Assembly (NCBI GenBank): GCA_907163375.1
Contig: CAJQUW010003226.1
Span: forward strand, 248,001-312,000
Origin: Prostheceraeus crozeri
Lineage: Eukaryota > Platyhelminthes > Polycladida > Euryleptidae
DNA: 64,000 nucleotides
Reading direction: 5' to 3'
Shown piece after piece: positions 29,719-39,610 of the stretch. The notes under the pieces were generated by a model, which saw only the letters and a list, made by a program, of their open reading frames with translations, made no database searches and was not told where the DNA came from. Within the stretch, counting starts at the first letter, position 1, and each line of letters starts with the position of its first letter. The position numbers and the translations under genes were made by a program.

Positions 29719-31667
29719 AAGGTGTTCTTATTTATAATCTTTCGTCGACTACTTTAGATAATAACTCTAAGAAACTACTTTCAAAAGGAAATAAATTCTG
29801 TCCGACTCCAAATAGTAATATAGAAGAATTAAAGACAGATACATCAGAATTCTGTAGGAAGCTAAGACTTTATGACTATTTCAAGAATGCTAGCGATGAG
29901 TTAACGTCTTTAGCATTGAACTATGATAAATCAAACTATGTTCCGCCAAAAGGTAACAATTTCATGTTAGATAATGTTGTTAACGTCATAGAAAAAGAGA
30001 GCTCGATTATCCTTAGTAAGAATTACAATGAAAGTAAACCTACATTTAATATAACCAAAGAGGAGAAAAATGCTTTGAATATGCTACGCAATAATGACAA
30101 TTTGCATTTTACAACTGCAGACAAAGGTGGGGCGATGGTAATTCTGAATTATTCCTTCTATCGAAATCGCATTTTGAATGAACATTTAAATGATGTCAAT
30201 ACTTATATGAAAATTGATAATTATTCATGTGACTCTACTTTTCACAAAATAGTCTCTTTCGTTCATGAGTTTAGATCGTGCTTAACTAGAAAAGAATTCG
30301 ACTACTTAGTAAAGTTTAGATCACTCACTCCATACATGTACGGCCTTCCAAAATTGCGCAAGCATAACAATCACTTTGTTAACATTGAAATTGATGAATT
30401 CAATAGTATCCAAAGTAACCCTCCAGAATTTCTAAAATTCCGCCCGATAATATCTAGCCGCCGTGCACCTTCATCTCGCTTAAGTAACATATTGGATGAG
30501 TTGTTAAAACCCTTTGTAGTAGAACTGGCAAGTTTCTGTAAGGACACCTTCCATTTTATTGAAAAATTGCCTTCCGAAGTTAATAATGGAACTTTATTGG
30601 TCAGTTTTGATGTCGTGTCACTTTATACGAATATACCCCATGAACTGGGTCTTAATGCTATTGAATTTTGGCTGAATAAATCAACAAATCTAATTCCACA
30701 AAGATTCAATAAAGAATTCATAATGAGAGGTATTGAGCTGGTACTCAAAAATAACTATTTTTCATTTGAGGATACCCATTACTTGCAGATATCTGGTACG
30801 GCTATGGGCACCAAGATGGCCCCATCTTATGCGACACTGGTAATGGGCTACCTAGAACATTTAATGTATGATCAGGTCGAGATAAATTTTCCTAACTTTC
30901 ATGATTTGATAATTGCTTCATGGACCAGATACCTAGACGACTGCTGGGTAATATGGGAAGAACGTTATGGTGATTTAAATCTATTTCATACAATATTACA
31001 AAGTTTGCATCCTTCCATCAAATTTACATGTGAGAAAAGCCATGAATCACTTAACTTCCTTGATGTGCTGATTTACAAAAGTGACGATAATAAATTAAAT
31101 ACAGATATTTACAGAAAACCTACTGATACTATGTCATATGTGCCTTTTAATTCAGCTCATCCAAAGCATGTTCTTAAAAACATCCCGTACAACCTAGCTT
31201 TCAGACTAAAAAGGATTGTCTCAAATGATCAAAAAAGAAAATTAAGATATCAGGAACTCAAACATCATTTAACGAAATTACACTACCCAGTTCCATTGAT
31301 AGAGAATGCAATACACAGAGCTGAAACAACTCAACAAACGCAAGTGAATTCGGACCAACATGAACCAAGAAACATGAAACTGATACCTTTTGTTCATTCC
31401 TTTAATAAGAATAACCCTGACATTTTCAAGAATCTCATTCGACCTATTGCAAATTATATTTATATCGATGACTATTTCAAGACTTGCTGCATAAAAGCAT
31501 CATACAGACAACCGAAAGGTTTGATTTCCATCTTGCGTAATAACAATCGTAAAACATTATCGGGTATAACAAAATGTGGTGATAAAAGATGCAAAACATG
31601 TAACGTACTCATAACCGGAAAATTAATTGAATTTGCTCGAGTTGGAAAATCACATTTTAAGCCTTGA
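29712..31667 (+). CDS. PLE-1 reverse transcriptase (no GIY-YIG domain)
   Basis: Open from the -1 overlap to TGA at 31665-31667, about 651 codons. The N-terminal 'VLIYNLSS', 'LLSKGNKFCPTP' and 'EELKTDTSEF' block is typical of PLE RTs and precedes any ATG in this frame, so translation by frameshift from ORF1 is likely. RT motifs: 'TTADKGGAMVIL', 'YGLPKLRKHN', 'KFRPIISSRRAPSSRL', 'LLVSFDVVSLYTNIP', 'GTAMGTKMAPSYA', catalytic 'RYLDDCW' (near 30930), 'LNFLDVLIYK' and 'VLKNIPYNLAFRLKRI'. The thumb and 'ITKCGDKRCKTC' follow; the frame then runs into the terminal repeat. No GIY-YIG motif is present, so this copy is endonuclease-free or 3'-deleted. Confidence 0.85.
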   Translation, partial: RIKGVLIYNLSSTTLDNNSKKLLSKGNKFCPTPNSNIEELKTDTSEFCRKLRLYDYFKNASDELTSLALNYDKSNYVPPKGNNFMLDNVVNVIEKESSIILSKNYNESKPTFNITKEEKNALNMLRNNDNLHFTTADKGGAMVILNYSFYRNRILNEHLNDVNTYMKIDNYSCDSTFHKIVSFVHEFRSCLTRKEFDYLVKFRSLTPYMYGLPKLRKHNNHFVNIEIDEFNSIQSNPPEFLKFRPIISSRRAPSSRLSNILDELLKPFVVELASFCKDTFHFIEKLPSEVNNGTLLVSFDVVSLYTNIPHELGLNAIEFWLNKSTNLIPQRFNKEFIMRGIELVLKNNYFSFEDTHYLQISGTAMGTKMAPSYATLVMGYLEHLMYDQVEINFPNFHDLIIASWTRYLDDCWVIWEERYGDLNLFHTILQSLHPSIKFTCEKSHESLNFLDVLIYKSDDNKLNTDIYRKPTDTMSYVPFNSAHPKHVLKNIPYNLAFRLKRIVSNDQKRKLRYQELKHHLTKLHYPVPLIENAIHRAETTQQTQVNSDQHEPRNMKLIPFVHSFNKNNPDIFKNLIRPIANYIYIDDYFKTCCIKASYRQPKGLISILRNNNRKTLSGITKCGDKRCKTCNVLITGKLIEFARVGKSHFKP

Positions 31668-31697
31668 CAAGCCAGTTACTGGTGAAATCGATCGGCT
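31660..31697 (+). ncRNA. Hammerhead-like motif, right end of PLE-1
   Basis: Stem I AGCC/GGCT, box TTGACAA, stem II CCAG/CTGG with loop TTA, GAAA, palindrome TCGA, UC. It overlaps the end of the RT frame. Confidence 0.6.
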
Positions 31698-31771
31698 GAT
31701 TATAATAATTTGAGACCAATTCTAGTGGCTTTCATTTTATTTTATTTACAACTTTTACCAAAACTTTTATC

Positions 31772-31889
<118 letters not shown>

Positions 31890-33300
31890 TCAGTATTTGC
31901 GCAAAGTGTGCCTAGGAGCTTCATATTTCATAAGAAAGATTATTTCTTATAAAATGTATATACATTTCATCAAACTCATCGTTCTGCTTTTTTATGGTAT
32001 CATCGGTTAGTAGTGGTCGGCGGGTCTATCCCTTGGTAGTTCTTTGTCTTTGATGTTGTAGCCTCGAATGCTAGAACGTATATAAAATTCGCATTTGTAA
32101 AGCACCGTTCATTCATGTAAATTCAAGGAAACACGACTGTTTGTTCCGGTCATCGTTCATCGGTCTCTCAGACGGCTGGTTCGGTAATTCGCTCACCAGA
32201 AAGATGCAGAAGTATCGTTCATTCATCCGTTCGTTCGAATGCCCTGGTCATGGCCCTTCATTTTTCTTCTTGTCCTGTTCTTCCTTCATATTTCTGGTCT
32301 TCTACATTAATTTCTAGGATTTACTAACAGATGTCTGATCATTTCAAAGTGGCATGACAACATTCAACGGATTTGGTGCGGATACAACGCAGAAGCGGAA
32401 GCGGATGCATATGATTGATTTTGCATTTTCCGGATGTGGATACGGACGCGGATCTGGAAAATTAAGTTTTGTCCACCTTTGCATTCAACCAGCAAGTGAA
32501 AGTGATGATGAGTGCAGAACGATGAACAACGCTGAATGTGGTTAAAGGAAATGATAAGAGGTATGAATAGACTGAAAGACAGATATATATCCGGATGATA
32601 AAATGCGTGATGTACGCTATAAAGGCATTCATATGAGAATCGAAAAATTACCGGATTTGTTTATCTTTGGGGATCGCAAAGAGCATGATGCAACTACATG
32701 AGGCAAACCGAAAGAAGTTTACATTAGGTCTTGCGTATCCTATTGACAGATCTGTACAAACTTATCATTACATATTTATTTTACCAGCGACTCAGTTGCT
32801 GGTAAAATCTTCACCTGCTTGAGTGATCAGATAAGGGATCGAAACACAGTTGGACGAATACCTGCTGATGATTGACTGCCTGCAGCATCATGTTCTATAT
32901 CTTTTGATCAGCTTCACAATACGAAATAACACGTACTGTGAAAAAGCTATGACTTAACAGAAGGTAAGCAGGGCCTTCGACCGTTTTCGATCAGTTTTCG
33001 ACCGTGTGAGCGAGTTCGTATAAGCTCAGATATATGGTGAAAAACGATCACGGTCAATGATGCAATAACCACTTAATAGCTTTTAAACAGATATCAAATC
33101 TGCACACAAGCGTCTTAGAGTGTTTATAGACGATCACGATAACAAAATTCTCGAAGACCGCACAATCCTTTAGTCAACTGCTTTTGAACACTTTCAAGTA
33201 AATTTATGGCTCCGGAAAAATGGAGCCCAAATTGAATTCGAATATTCCAAGTGAGGTCTGTTGTGAGTCTTCATTCTTACAAGTCTTCAGTTAGACATGA
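31890..33300. other. No recognisable gene
   Basis: Includes a 'GCGGATAC/GCGGAAGCGGATG' rich patch near 32373-32460 that resembles transposon subterminal repeats. Otherwise I see no coding sequence or RNA gene; small ORFs such as 32354-32545 look like chance. Confidence 0.4.
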
Positions 33301-33830
33301 TTTTTTTTCGTTCTTTGACGGCAGGCAAATCTATTGATTCGAGTGAGATCAGCGTTACGCCAGCTCTCGACATCAGGGTGACGTCAGTATAATGAAGCTC
33401 ATCGTGATCCCTCATAAACAATAGTTGAAGAGTCAGCGACATACAATAGTCTTTTACGGGAGTCAGTCGGCATCCCGCTACGAGTGAGGAAGAGGCGGAT
33501 CAGAGGACAAACAATCGCGGCAAGGGTGGCCGAGCAGAAGACAATCGATCAGCGTCCTGCTAGTAGAAGCGCAGAGGCGACAAAGGCAAGTGCGACAAAG
33601 GCGGCTGAAGTGTGGTGACAGTGACCTATCAATTCCCGAGACTCTGCTGCTGCTGATCTCTTGGTGTTGGTGATCTCCTGGACTTATAACATTGTGTTGA
33701 CGTGAACGCTGAAACGGTCCTTTTAAGGACCATCACCTGCCCTTTATATTTATTTTAAACTCACATTAAACAATAAAGTTGTTTAATCATTTTCCATCTT
33801 TTATTTTGGGTAATACGGAAGCGTAGCGTA
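33300..33830 (+). other. GC-richer non-coding block ending in AATAAA and TAACA
   Basis: A compositionally distinct block (many 'GCGAC', 'AGGCGG' words) carrying the histone-like stem-loop and AATAAA. It ends 'GTAGCGTAACA' exactly where an RT fragment on the other strand begins, so it looks like the terminus of an inserted element such as a solo LTR. A matching TGT start and a target duplication were not found. Confidence 0.35.
33716..33731 (+). other. Histone-type 3' stem-loop
   Basis: GGTCCT-TTTA-AGGACC makes a perfect 6-bp stem with a 4-nt loop. The flanks are 'GAAAC' before and 'ATCACC' after, closely matching the metazoan replication-dependent histone mRNA terminator (GGYYCU, UUUM, AGRRCC; A-rich 5' flank). 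No histone ORF lies upstream, and an AATAAA follows at 33772-33777. It may belong to an unrecognised element ending at about 33830. Confidence 0.6.
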
Positions 33831-34300
33831 ACAGGTCGAACAAAAGTCTTGTACAATACTAACAAAGTATGATTATCCAGGTATTTAAATACCAATCTAA
33901 AAGTACCTAACAATCTTCTGGCACGATTGGCTACGCAATGATATTGTTTAGTGGGACCAAGGGTAAATCAAATCACCAAGATCTATAACTTCAACAATCG
34001 CTTTTTTTGGTGTCAAACCATTAACCTGATACATGGAGCGGGGAGTCTGGTGACCAAATTAATACAACAACATAATTCATCTTGATCAACCATTTGTGCG
34101 ACCAGTCTTGCAAGTTGAATAACTCCTGTTTCACTTGCATGACAGTCATAATCACTGCTACTTATTGGGGCGCGTAACCGGATGTCATCGGCAAAGTTCA
34201 AAATTTAACACTTTTGAAAGAATTGTCGATATCGTTAATGTACATTAAAAATAAATTTTTCCCCAAAACACTACCCTGTTGTACGCCGGAAAGCAGAGAA
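33831..34300 (-). pseudogene. Non-LTR retrotransposon RT fragment
   Basis: Minus-strand blocks 'GVQQGSVLGKNLFLMYINDI' (34298-34225) and, in a second frame, 'NFADDIRLRAPISSSDYDC' (34201-34140). 'NTWIIILC'-type decayed thumb sequence follows, then 'VLYKTFVRP' at about 33850. These are the palm 'GVPQGSVLGPLLF..YIND', 'FADD' and 'YKTxVRP' motifs of a jockey/CR1-type RT. It lies just upstream of tetraspanin exon sequence, so it is probably inside an intron. Confidence 0.7.
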
Positions 34301-34332
34301 CTCTCTTGTATGCTGTTTTACTTCTGTTTCAG

Positions 34333-34536
34333 ATTCTTGGTTTTGTCCTCATCGGACTTGGAGCTTATCTTGTTGCAAGTCAAGAGAGGAAATTATTTGA
34401 AAACCTTATTACTCTTGGAAGCCAGCCCCTGCTATTGGCTTCTGGAATTCTGATAGGCGTTGGCTGCTTCGTAACAATAGTGGCATTTATAGGTTGTTTT
34501 GGAGCCATTGTTGAAAATAGGACATTTCTGATACTG
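34333..34536 (+). CDS. Tetraspanin, internal exon (TM2-TM3 region)
   Basis: An exon of 68 codons, phase 0 at both ends, bounded by 'TTCTGTTTCAG' before and 'GTAAGT' after. It encodes 'GFVLIGLGAYLVASQERKLF', the end of the first transmembrane segment and the small loop. Then comes 'LLLASGILIGVGCFVTIVAF' and 'IGCFGAIVENRTFLIL', the second segment and the short conserved inner loop with 'GCxGAxxENRxxL', a tetraspanin hallmark. Tetraspanins organise membrane microdomains by binding integrins and other receptors. The upstream exon with the N-terminus and the start of TM1 was not found in the window. No frame damage was seen. Confidence 0.9.
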
Positions 34537-34631
34537 GTAAGTATACTGTAGAACATACTGTAGTAGTTAGCTATTAGAATATGCATGACACATCTTAAGT
34601 CTAAGTGATATGTACTCATTGTGATTTACAG

Positions 34632-34829
34632 TACATTGTTTTAATGGCTCTCATTATGTGTGCTGGCATTGGCGTGGTGGTATACACTACCACAAACAGG
34701 AAAGTGGTGGAGGCAAACTTGGCAACAAAGCTTGAGTCAGATCTGATAATATATTACCCGGCTTCGAATGAAGTGGCAACCACTATCAGGAGTACCTTTG
34801 GTGTTGCAGTTGATTATTTTCAAGTACTG
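34632..34829 (+). CDS. Tetraspanin, next exon (TM3 end and large loop start)
   Basis: A 66-codon exon, phase 0 at both ends, with 'TTTACAG' acceptor and 'GTGAGT' donor. It encodes 'YIVLMALIMCAGIGVVVYTT' (third membrane segment) followed by the helical start of the large extracellular loop ('VVEANLATKLESDLI', 'TIRSTFGVAVDYFQVL'). The CCG motif expected in the following exon was not found downstream, so the gene's next exon lies beyond the repeats at 36 kb or was lost. The intron between the two exons is only 95 bp. Confidence 0.9.
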
Positions 34830-34907
34830 GTGAGTAGAATTCCAAATGTTGTAAATATGTAGCAAATACGCAAAAATGTTAATTAGCAGGAAACACTTTG
34901 TTTTCAT

Positions 34908-34980
34908 TGGATAGCCCAGTGATATAGTGCCTTTTGGTGCCCATCTGACCATGTTGTGATGTGCAATTCTCAGCCTTTCT
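34908..34980 (+). repeat. Possible tRNA-derived SINE head
   Basis: 'TAGCCCAGTGATATAGTG' resembles a box A and a decayed box B ('TGTGCAATTCTC') lies about 45 bp later. It sits in a tetraspanin intron. Weak evidence. Confidence 0.3.
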
Positions 34981-35059
34981 ATTGACTTTCCATAGATTAC
35001 CGTGATGTAAATGATATAGGGAGCCTGCTGACCTTCAGTTTTCGTTGCTCGCAAATATT

Positions 35060-36042
35060 GATTTGTTTGTTTGCATACTACAGGAATCCTCTATGCTATC
35101 ATTTGACCACTGCGAACCTCTCTGTCTCGTGTGCTTTGCTTCTCAGTGAGTATGAATTGACAGCTGTGACGTCATCATGAAACTTTGACATGAATTTGTA
35201 GGTGCTCAAACTAACGAACAATGAAGTAGGACAGTAAAAAAGAAAGTCCAAGTGGTTGAATATTTTGATTTTCAGTGATAAAATTCGCTTCTGAAATTGA
35301 CCGAGCTAAATTCCAACCGTGACTATACCTTCAAGATTGATTTCCACATTCAACTTTTGATTTCATCATCTGCTGTCAAAGAAATTGCATGAAAGAATGC
35401 AGTTCCATTGATAAAAATGTCGAGCTATTAGAACAATATGCTACTTAGCAGAATATGAAAGTAGGTAGCTGTTCAACAACAACATGACTAGTACCTATAA
35501 AATATCTTGCCATTATCATCAACGGATTAAATGTATTTTTCAACATTTTCGGGGTTCGTCTAAGGGGGTTTCGCACAATCTCGAAAATGTTATTCCCGGG
35601 AATTGGGAAATGATAATTTACTGTGCCCGCGATCCTGGGAAGTATTAAGATTTCTTGCGATGTGATGTAGTGATACTTACCATTATGTTGCGGTCACAGC
35701 TGCCCTCAACACAGCTGGTTATTCTTGCATACTGATACATAGTTGTTAAAATTTTACATGTTAACCTTCTAAGTACCGACATTTTTGTCACTTTCATTTT
35801 TTTTAACACTTTTACTTTTGTCACTTTTCGGTCGAGGACAATAATGTGAATGATATATTGATGATTCTTAAAAGATGGGAATTGCATAAAAATGATACGA
35901 TCCTATGTTAATATTATTTATAATTACCTTTTCCATAATTTTATATTATATAATTGCTATAATTAATACATAATGCACTATATACTGCAGTGGATAATAA
36001 CGTTCCGCTTTTAGGTTAAGAATTCAAATTTATTACTAAACT
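35060..36042. other. Intron-like sequence, no feature recognised
   Basis: AT-rich sequence after the second tetraspanin exon up to the PLE-B target duplication. I found no exon with the tetraspanin CCG motif and no other domain. Confidence 0.4.
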
Positions 36043-36053
36043 ACTTTCAAAGC
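36043..36053. repeat. PLE-B target-site duplication, left
   Basis: ACTTTCAAAGC here is repeated at 39611-39621, on the far side of the whole head-to-head PLE composite. Confidence 0.8.
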
Positions 36054-36120
36054 TTATGAAATAATGTGCCCAGTTTTGGTAACGATAGAAAAGTTCTTTC
36101 ATTTCGACTCATTTAATTTG

Positions 36121-36166
36121 ACCAAATTGTACAATTTCAAAGACTCTCGTCTTCATCTTCAGTGGC
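36121..36166 (-). ncRNA. Hammerhead-like motif, PLE-B
   Basis: Minus copy of the motif at 39525-39570. Confidence 0.65.
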
Positions 36167-36220
36167 TTATATAGTAAAACGGAACAAATCAAGACAATAA
36201 AAAGAGTTTAGGTCTATAAT

Positions 36221-36925
36221 TCACAACTTTAAAAACAATGGAAAAGAGCTGGTATTATTGTTTAATAGGATATCTGTGTCATAAGCAGCTATGAAGACTG
36301 ATTCTGCAATGCGAGTTTTGTTCGTACGAGCGATGACGGAGAATGATTGTTCAAAGTTCACATGATTGTGTAACGTTATTTCAGATGGTATAGGGCGACC
36401 TGACAAGTGCTCTCGAATACGCGTTTGTAGATTTCTAGTTGTCTCGCCGATGTAACACTTGTCACAGTGTTCACAAGCAAATTTGTAGACTATGTTCGAG
36501 GCGAGACAACTAGAAACTCTATCTTTGCGATGAATAAAATGAGCAGTTTTCATGGTCTTGAAAACAGGAATGATTTTACCATTAATCAGAGATTTATTGA
36601 AACAATGAATACGCCTACGAAGTTCAATTTCCGATTCTTGAATGTATGGCAATTTCCAGTAGATGATCTTTACTTCATGCTCATTAGCAACGCTTGTACC
36701 AGACTGATCACATTTATCATTAACAGTACTGCGAATAATGTTTCTGCTTTCAACCTTAAGCTTAACATCGAGGATGTAGTGGATGTTGTAACCATTACTG
36801 AGAAACAGGTTGACAATGAAATCATTACAGGTCTTCAACAAGCTGTCATTGCTACAGATCCGTTTTGCCGTGTAGAAGAGACTATTCATAGCTGCCTGTT
36901 TATATTTCTTCGGCGCATACCCACA
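36221..36925 (-). CDS. PLE-B polyprotein, C-terminal part with GIY-YIG endonuclease
   Basis: Encodes the end of the RT thumb ('NSLFYTAKRICSNDSLL', 'NGYNIHYILD'), the connector 'IYWKLPYIQESEIEL' and 'FKTMKTAHFIHRKDRV', then the endonuclease. The endonuclease reads 'ASNIVYKFACEHCDKCYIGETTRNLQTRIREHLSG', containing the GIY-YIG-type 'VYKF...CYIGET' core, the conserved arginine of 'TRIREH', and a cysteine pair. 'ESVFIAAYDTDILLNN' follows, with the catalytic glutamate helix. GIY-YIG nucleases nick DNA for PLE integration. A frameshift near 36.9 kb separates it from the RT. Confidence 0.85.
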   Translation of the reverse strand, partial: CGYAPKKYKQAAMNSLFYTAKRICSNDSLLKTCNDFIVNLFLSNGYNIHYILDVKLKVESRNIIRSTVNDKCDQSGTSVANEHEVKIIYWKLPYIQESEIELRRRIHCFNKSLINGKIIPVFKTMKTAHFIHRKDRVSSCLASNIVYKFACEHCDKCYIGETTRNLQTRIREHLSGRPIPSEITLHNHVNFEQSFSVIARTNKTRIAESVFIAAYDTDILLNNNTSSFPLFLKL

Positions 36926-37910
36926 GGAAGGAATATATATAAATGCCAGGATTAGATGGTTTATAATTCCCAGAAATTTCGAAAACAGAAACATCATCGT
37001 GCATGATTTTAGTATCAAGAAAAGAAATTGAACCATTGTGTTTCAACTCGACAGTAAATTTGATGTCATCATTTTGATTATTAAGGAAATTCAGAAAAGT
37101 GATTGCAGAATCAGAATTCATAAAAATGGCAAAAATGTCGTCAACATAGCGTTTGTAGAATAAAGGCTTTTGACCATCGAAATTTTCAATTTTCTTTTCA
37201 ATTTGATTCATAGCAAAGGAAGCCATAGTAGGACCAAGGGGAGAACCCATGGCCATTCCTTCATGTTGGATATAAATACATTTGTTGAACGAAAAAACGA
37301 TGTTTTTGCAAGCAATAGTAAGTAATTGACGGAGAGTATCAGCGTCAATCGGAAAACTATCAAATTCAACAATAGATATTATATGCTCGATTGTAGATCC
37401 AACAGGTATGTTGGAGAACAGGCTCACTGCGTCAAAACTGACAAAATAGCAATCTTCGGGACAATTTCCCTTGAAATTGTTGATAGTGTCAACAAATTCA
37501 AAAGTATCTTTCAAAGAAAAGTCTTTAGGAATAAACGGCATCAAAACCGAATCAAGCCATTTGGAGACATTATATTTGGCAGAATTCTTCATGCTAAGAA
37601 TTGGACGGTAGTCAGGATTAGTTTCATTTTTGTGGATTTTAGGAAGGCCGTATAAGGAGGCTGGTTGGCTACCAACAGCTCGAATTTGCTGATAAATATT
37701 GTCAGAGATGCGATGTTCGTTCTTCAGCTTCAAAAGATGTCTATTGAGACGATCCTCCTCGAGGATAAAAGGGTCTTTGTCAGAACGAGTTGAATACTCA
37801 TACTTTTTGAATTTCGAATCATCATTAATGATGGTGTTCATTTTCTCAAGATAGCGAACTCTATCATCAACAACAATATTGCTGCCTTTATCAGCCTTTA
37901 GAGATGTAGA
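36900..37910 (-). pseudogene. PLE-B reverse transcriptase
   Basis: From 'ADKGSNIVV' (near 37890), through 'QPASLYGLPKIHKNETNPDYRPILS', 'YFVSFDAVSLFSNIPV', 'MAMGSPLGPTMASFAM', the catalytic 'FYKRYVDDIFAIF' (near 37160) and 'SISFLDTKI'. These are PLE RT motifs in order. A frameshift upstream near 37.89 kb and another at about 36.92 kb break the reading frame; otherwise it is open for 313 codons. Confidence 0.85.
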
Positions 37911-38693
37911 GGTCAGAATATTTAGATAAATTCTTCAACGCTTTAATTTTGCTGTTCCACTGCTGTTTCAATGAACGATTTTTATTGAAATAGGATCGAA
38001 AGATACCACGAAGTTTGGATATGGCATCTCCATCATCAGATATCAGATGATTTCTTTTGAGTTGACTATAGAAAAATTCAGCCTCAGTCTTTTCTAAGTT
38101 AATATTAATTTTTGACGGCCAACACATGCTGAAACCTAAATTCAGAATTTCAAATTCATCTGGAGTAACGTGTGTGACGACAAATTTACCACGCACTGCT
38201 TACCACGAGATTCGTTTTCAGCTTCTTCGGTTTGCCGATTTGCAGATAAAATATCTAACTTCTTCTCATGCCTTCTTTGAATGAATAAACGCGTTTTGGC
38301 AAATCGATACTGCAGGATGCTTTTCACCAACGATTTCTCGTATGACGGAAGAGCACATATTGAGGATTGATAATGACTTTCCTTTCTTTTGATTTCTTCT
38401 TCTGATTACTTGCAGATTCTGTTTAATGCCTTCATCTGGATCTTGAACATGACACATTTCGAAGACCTCAGTTCTTTCGGAATGGACATTTGCAGGAACT
38501 TCGGTATGACCTCGCGTTTGCGGCATTCTTTCAGAAACTCCAGTCGTAAAACTGACTTTGTGTACTTCTTGTATATTTTGTTCCATTTCTTCAAACCATT
38601 TTGGAGATTGTCGGGCAAAAGAGATTGCAATTTCTTATGACATAATGTGCCCAGTTTTGGTAACGATAGAAAAGTTCTTTCATTTCGACTCAT
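37891..38693 (-). pseudogene. PLE-B polyprotein N-terminal region
   Basis: Three overlapping frames read in order: 'MSRNERTFLSLPKLGTLC' (the start, inside the terminal repeat), 'CRKREVIPKFLQMSIP', 'EKHPAVSICQNAFIHSKK', 'RRHEKKLDILSAN', then 'KFVVTHVTPDEFEILNLGFS' and 'EAEFFYSQLKRNHLI'. This is the usual PLE N-terminal 'C...NxxPKFLxxK' and 'L..G..F' region. At least two frameshifts. The ATG overlaps the ribozyme-bearing repeat, so the repeat also supplies the start codon. Confidence 0.75.
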
Positions 38694-38701
38694 TTAATTT
38701 G

Positions 38702-38747
38702 ACCAAATTGTACAATTTCAAAGACTCTCGTCTTCATCTTCAGTGGC
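38702..38747 (-). ncRNA. Hammerhead-like motif, PLE-B 5' repeat
   Basis: Identical in plan to 39525-39570, on the minus strand upstream of the ORF. Confidence 0.65.
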
Positions 38748-38783
38748 TTAAATGAAAGAACTTTTCTATCGTTACCAAAACGG

Positions 38784-39477
38784 AAATATAAACAGGCAGC
38801 TATGAATAGTCTCTTCTACACGGCAAAACGGATCTGTAGCAATGACAGCTTGTTGAAGACCTGTAATGATTTCATTGTCAACCTGTTTCTCAGTAATGGT
38901 TACAACATCCACTACATCCTCGATGTTAAGCTTAAGGTTGAAAGCAGAAACATTATTCGCAGTACTGTTAATGATAAATGTGATCAGTCTGGTACAAGCG
39001 TTGCTAATGAGCATGAAGTAAAGATCATCTACTGGAAATTGCCATACATTCAAGAATCGGAAATTGAACTTCGTAGGCGTATTCATTGTTTCAATAAATC
39101 TCTGATTAATGGTAAAATCATTCCTGTTTTCAAGACCATGAAAACTGCTCATTTTATTCATCGCAAAGATAGAGTTTCTAGTTGTCTCGCCTCGAACATA
39201 GTCTACAAATTTGCTTGTGAACACTGTGACAAGTGTTACATCGGCGAGACAACTAGAAATCTACAAACGCGTATTCGAGAGCACTTGTCAGGTCGCCCTA
39301 TACCATCTGAAATAACGTTACACAATCATGTGAACTTTGAACAATCATTCTCCGTCATCGCTCGTACGAACAAAACTCGCATTGCAGAATCAGTCTTCAT
39401 AGCTGCTTATGACACAGATATCCTATTAAACAATAATACCAGCTCTTTTCCATTGTTTTTAAAGTTGTGAATTATAG
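38784..39477 (+). pseudogene. PLE-B inverted partial copy: RT end and GIY-YIG
   Basis: Near-identical to 36221-36908 in reverse. It encodes 'NSLFYTAKRICSNDSLL' through 'FLKL' in one open frame of 222 codons, but lacks the RT catalytic region. Its identity to the minus copy suggests formation during the same insertion. Confidence 0.8.
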
Positions 39478-39524
39478 ACCTAAACTCTTTTTATTGTCTT
39501 GATTTGTTCCGTTTTACTATATAA

Positions 39525-39570
39525 GCCACTGAAGATGAAGACGAGAGTCTTTGAAATTGTACAATTTGGT
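39525..39570 (+). ncRNA. Hammerhead-like motif, canonical box and 8-nt palindrome
   Basis: Stem I GCCA/TGGT, box CTGAAGA (fits CUGANGA), stem II AAGAC/GTCTT with loop GAGA, GAAA, the palindrome TTGTACAA, UU. All expected parts are present. Confidence 0.7.
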
Positions 39571-39610
39571 CAAATTAAATGAGTCGAAATGAAAGAACTT
39601 TTCTATCGTT

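Larger units (their letters stand above)
36054..39610 (-). mobile_element. PLE-B: full PLE (-) plus inverted 3' partial copy (+)
   Basis: A minus-strand PLE runs from a repeat at about 38752-38640, through the protein, to a second repeat at 36170-36054. Joined to its start is a plus-strand piece (38748-39610) with the first about 30 bp of the repeat, a large internal deletion, then the last third of the ORF and a third repeat. Inverted arms 36079-36908 and 38784-39612 are almost identical. One 11-bp duplication bounds the set, so it integrated as a unit. Tandem and inverted partial copies are a known PLE habit. Confidence 0.85.

Noticed and set aside
36467-36955. 162-codon plus-strand ORF with an apparent membrane-like start; also 38772-39224 minus
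   Set aside because: Exact antisense shadows of the PLE-B GIY-YIG coding region in its two orientations.
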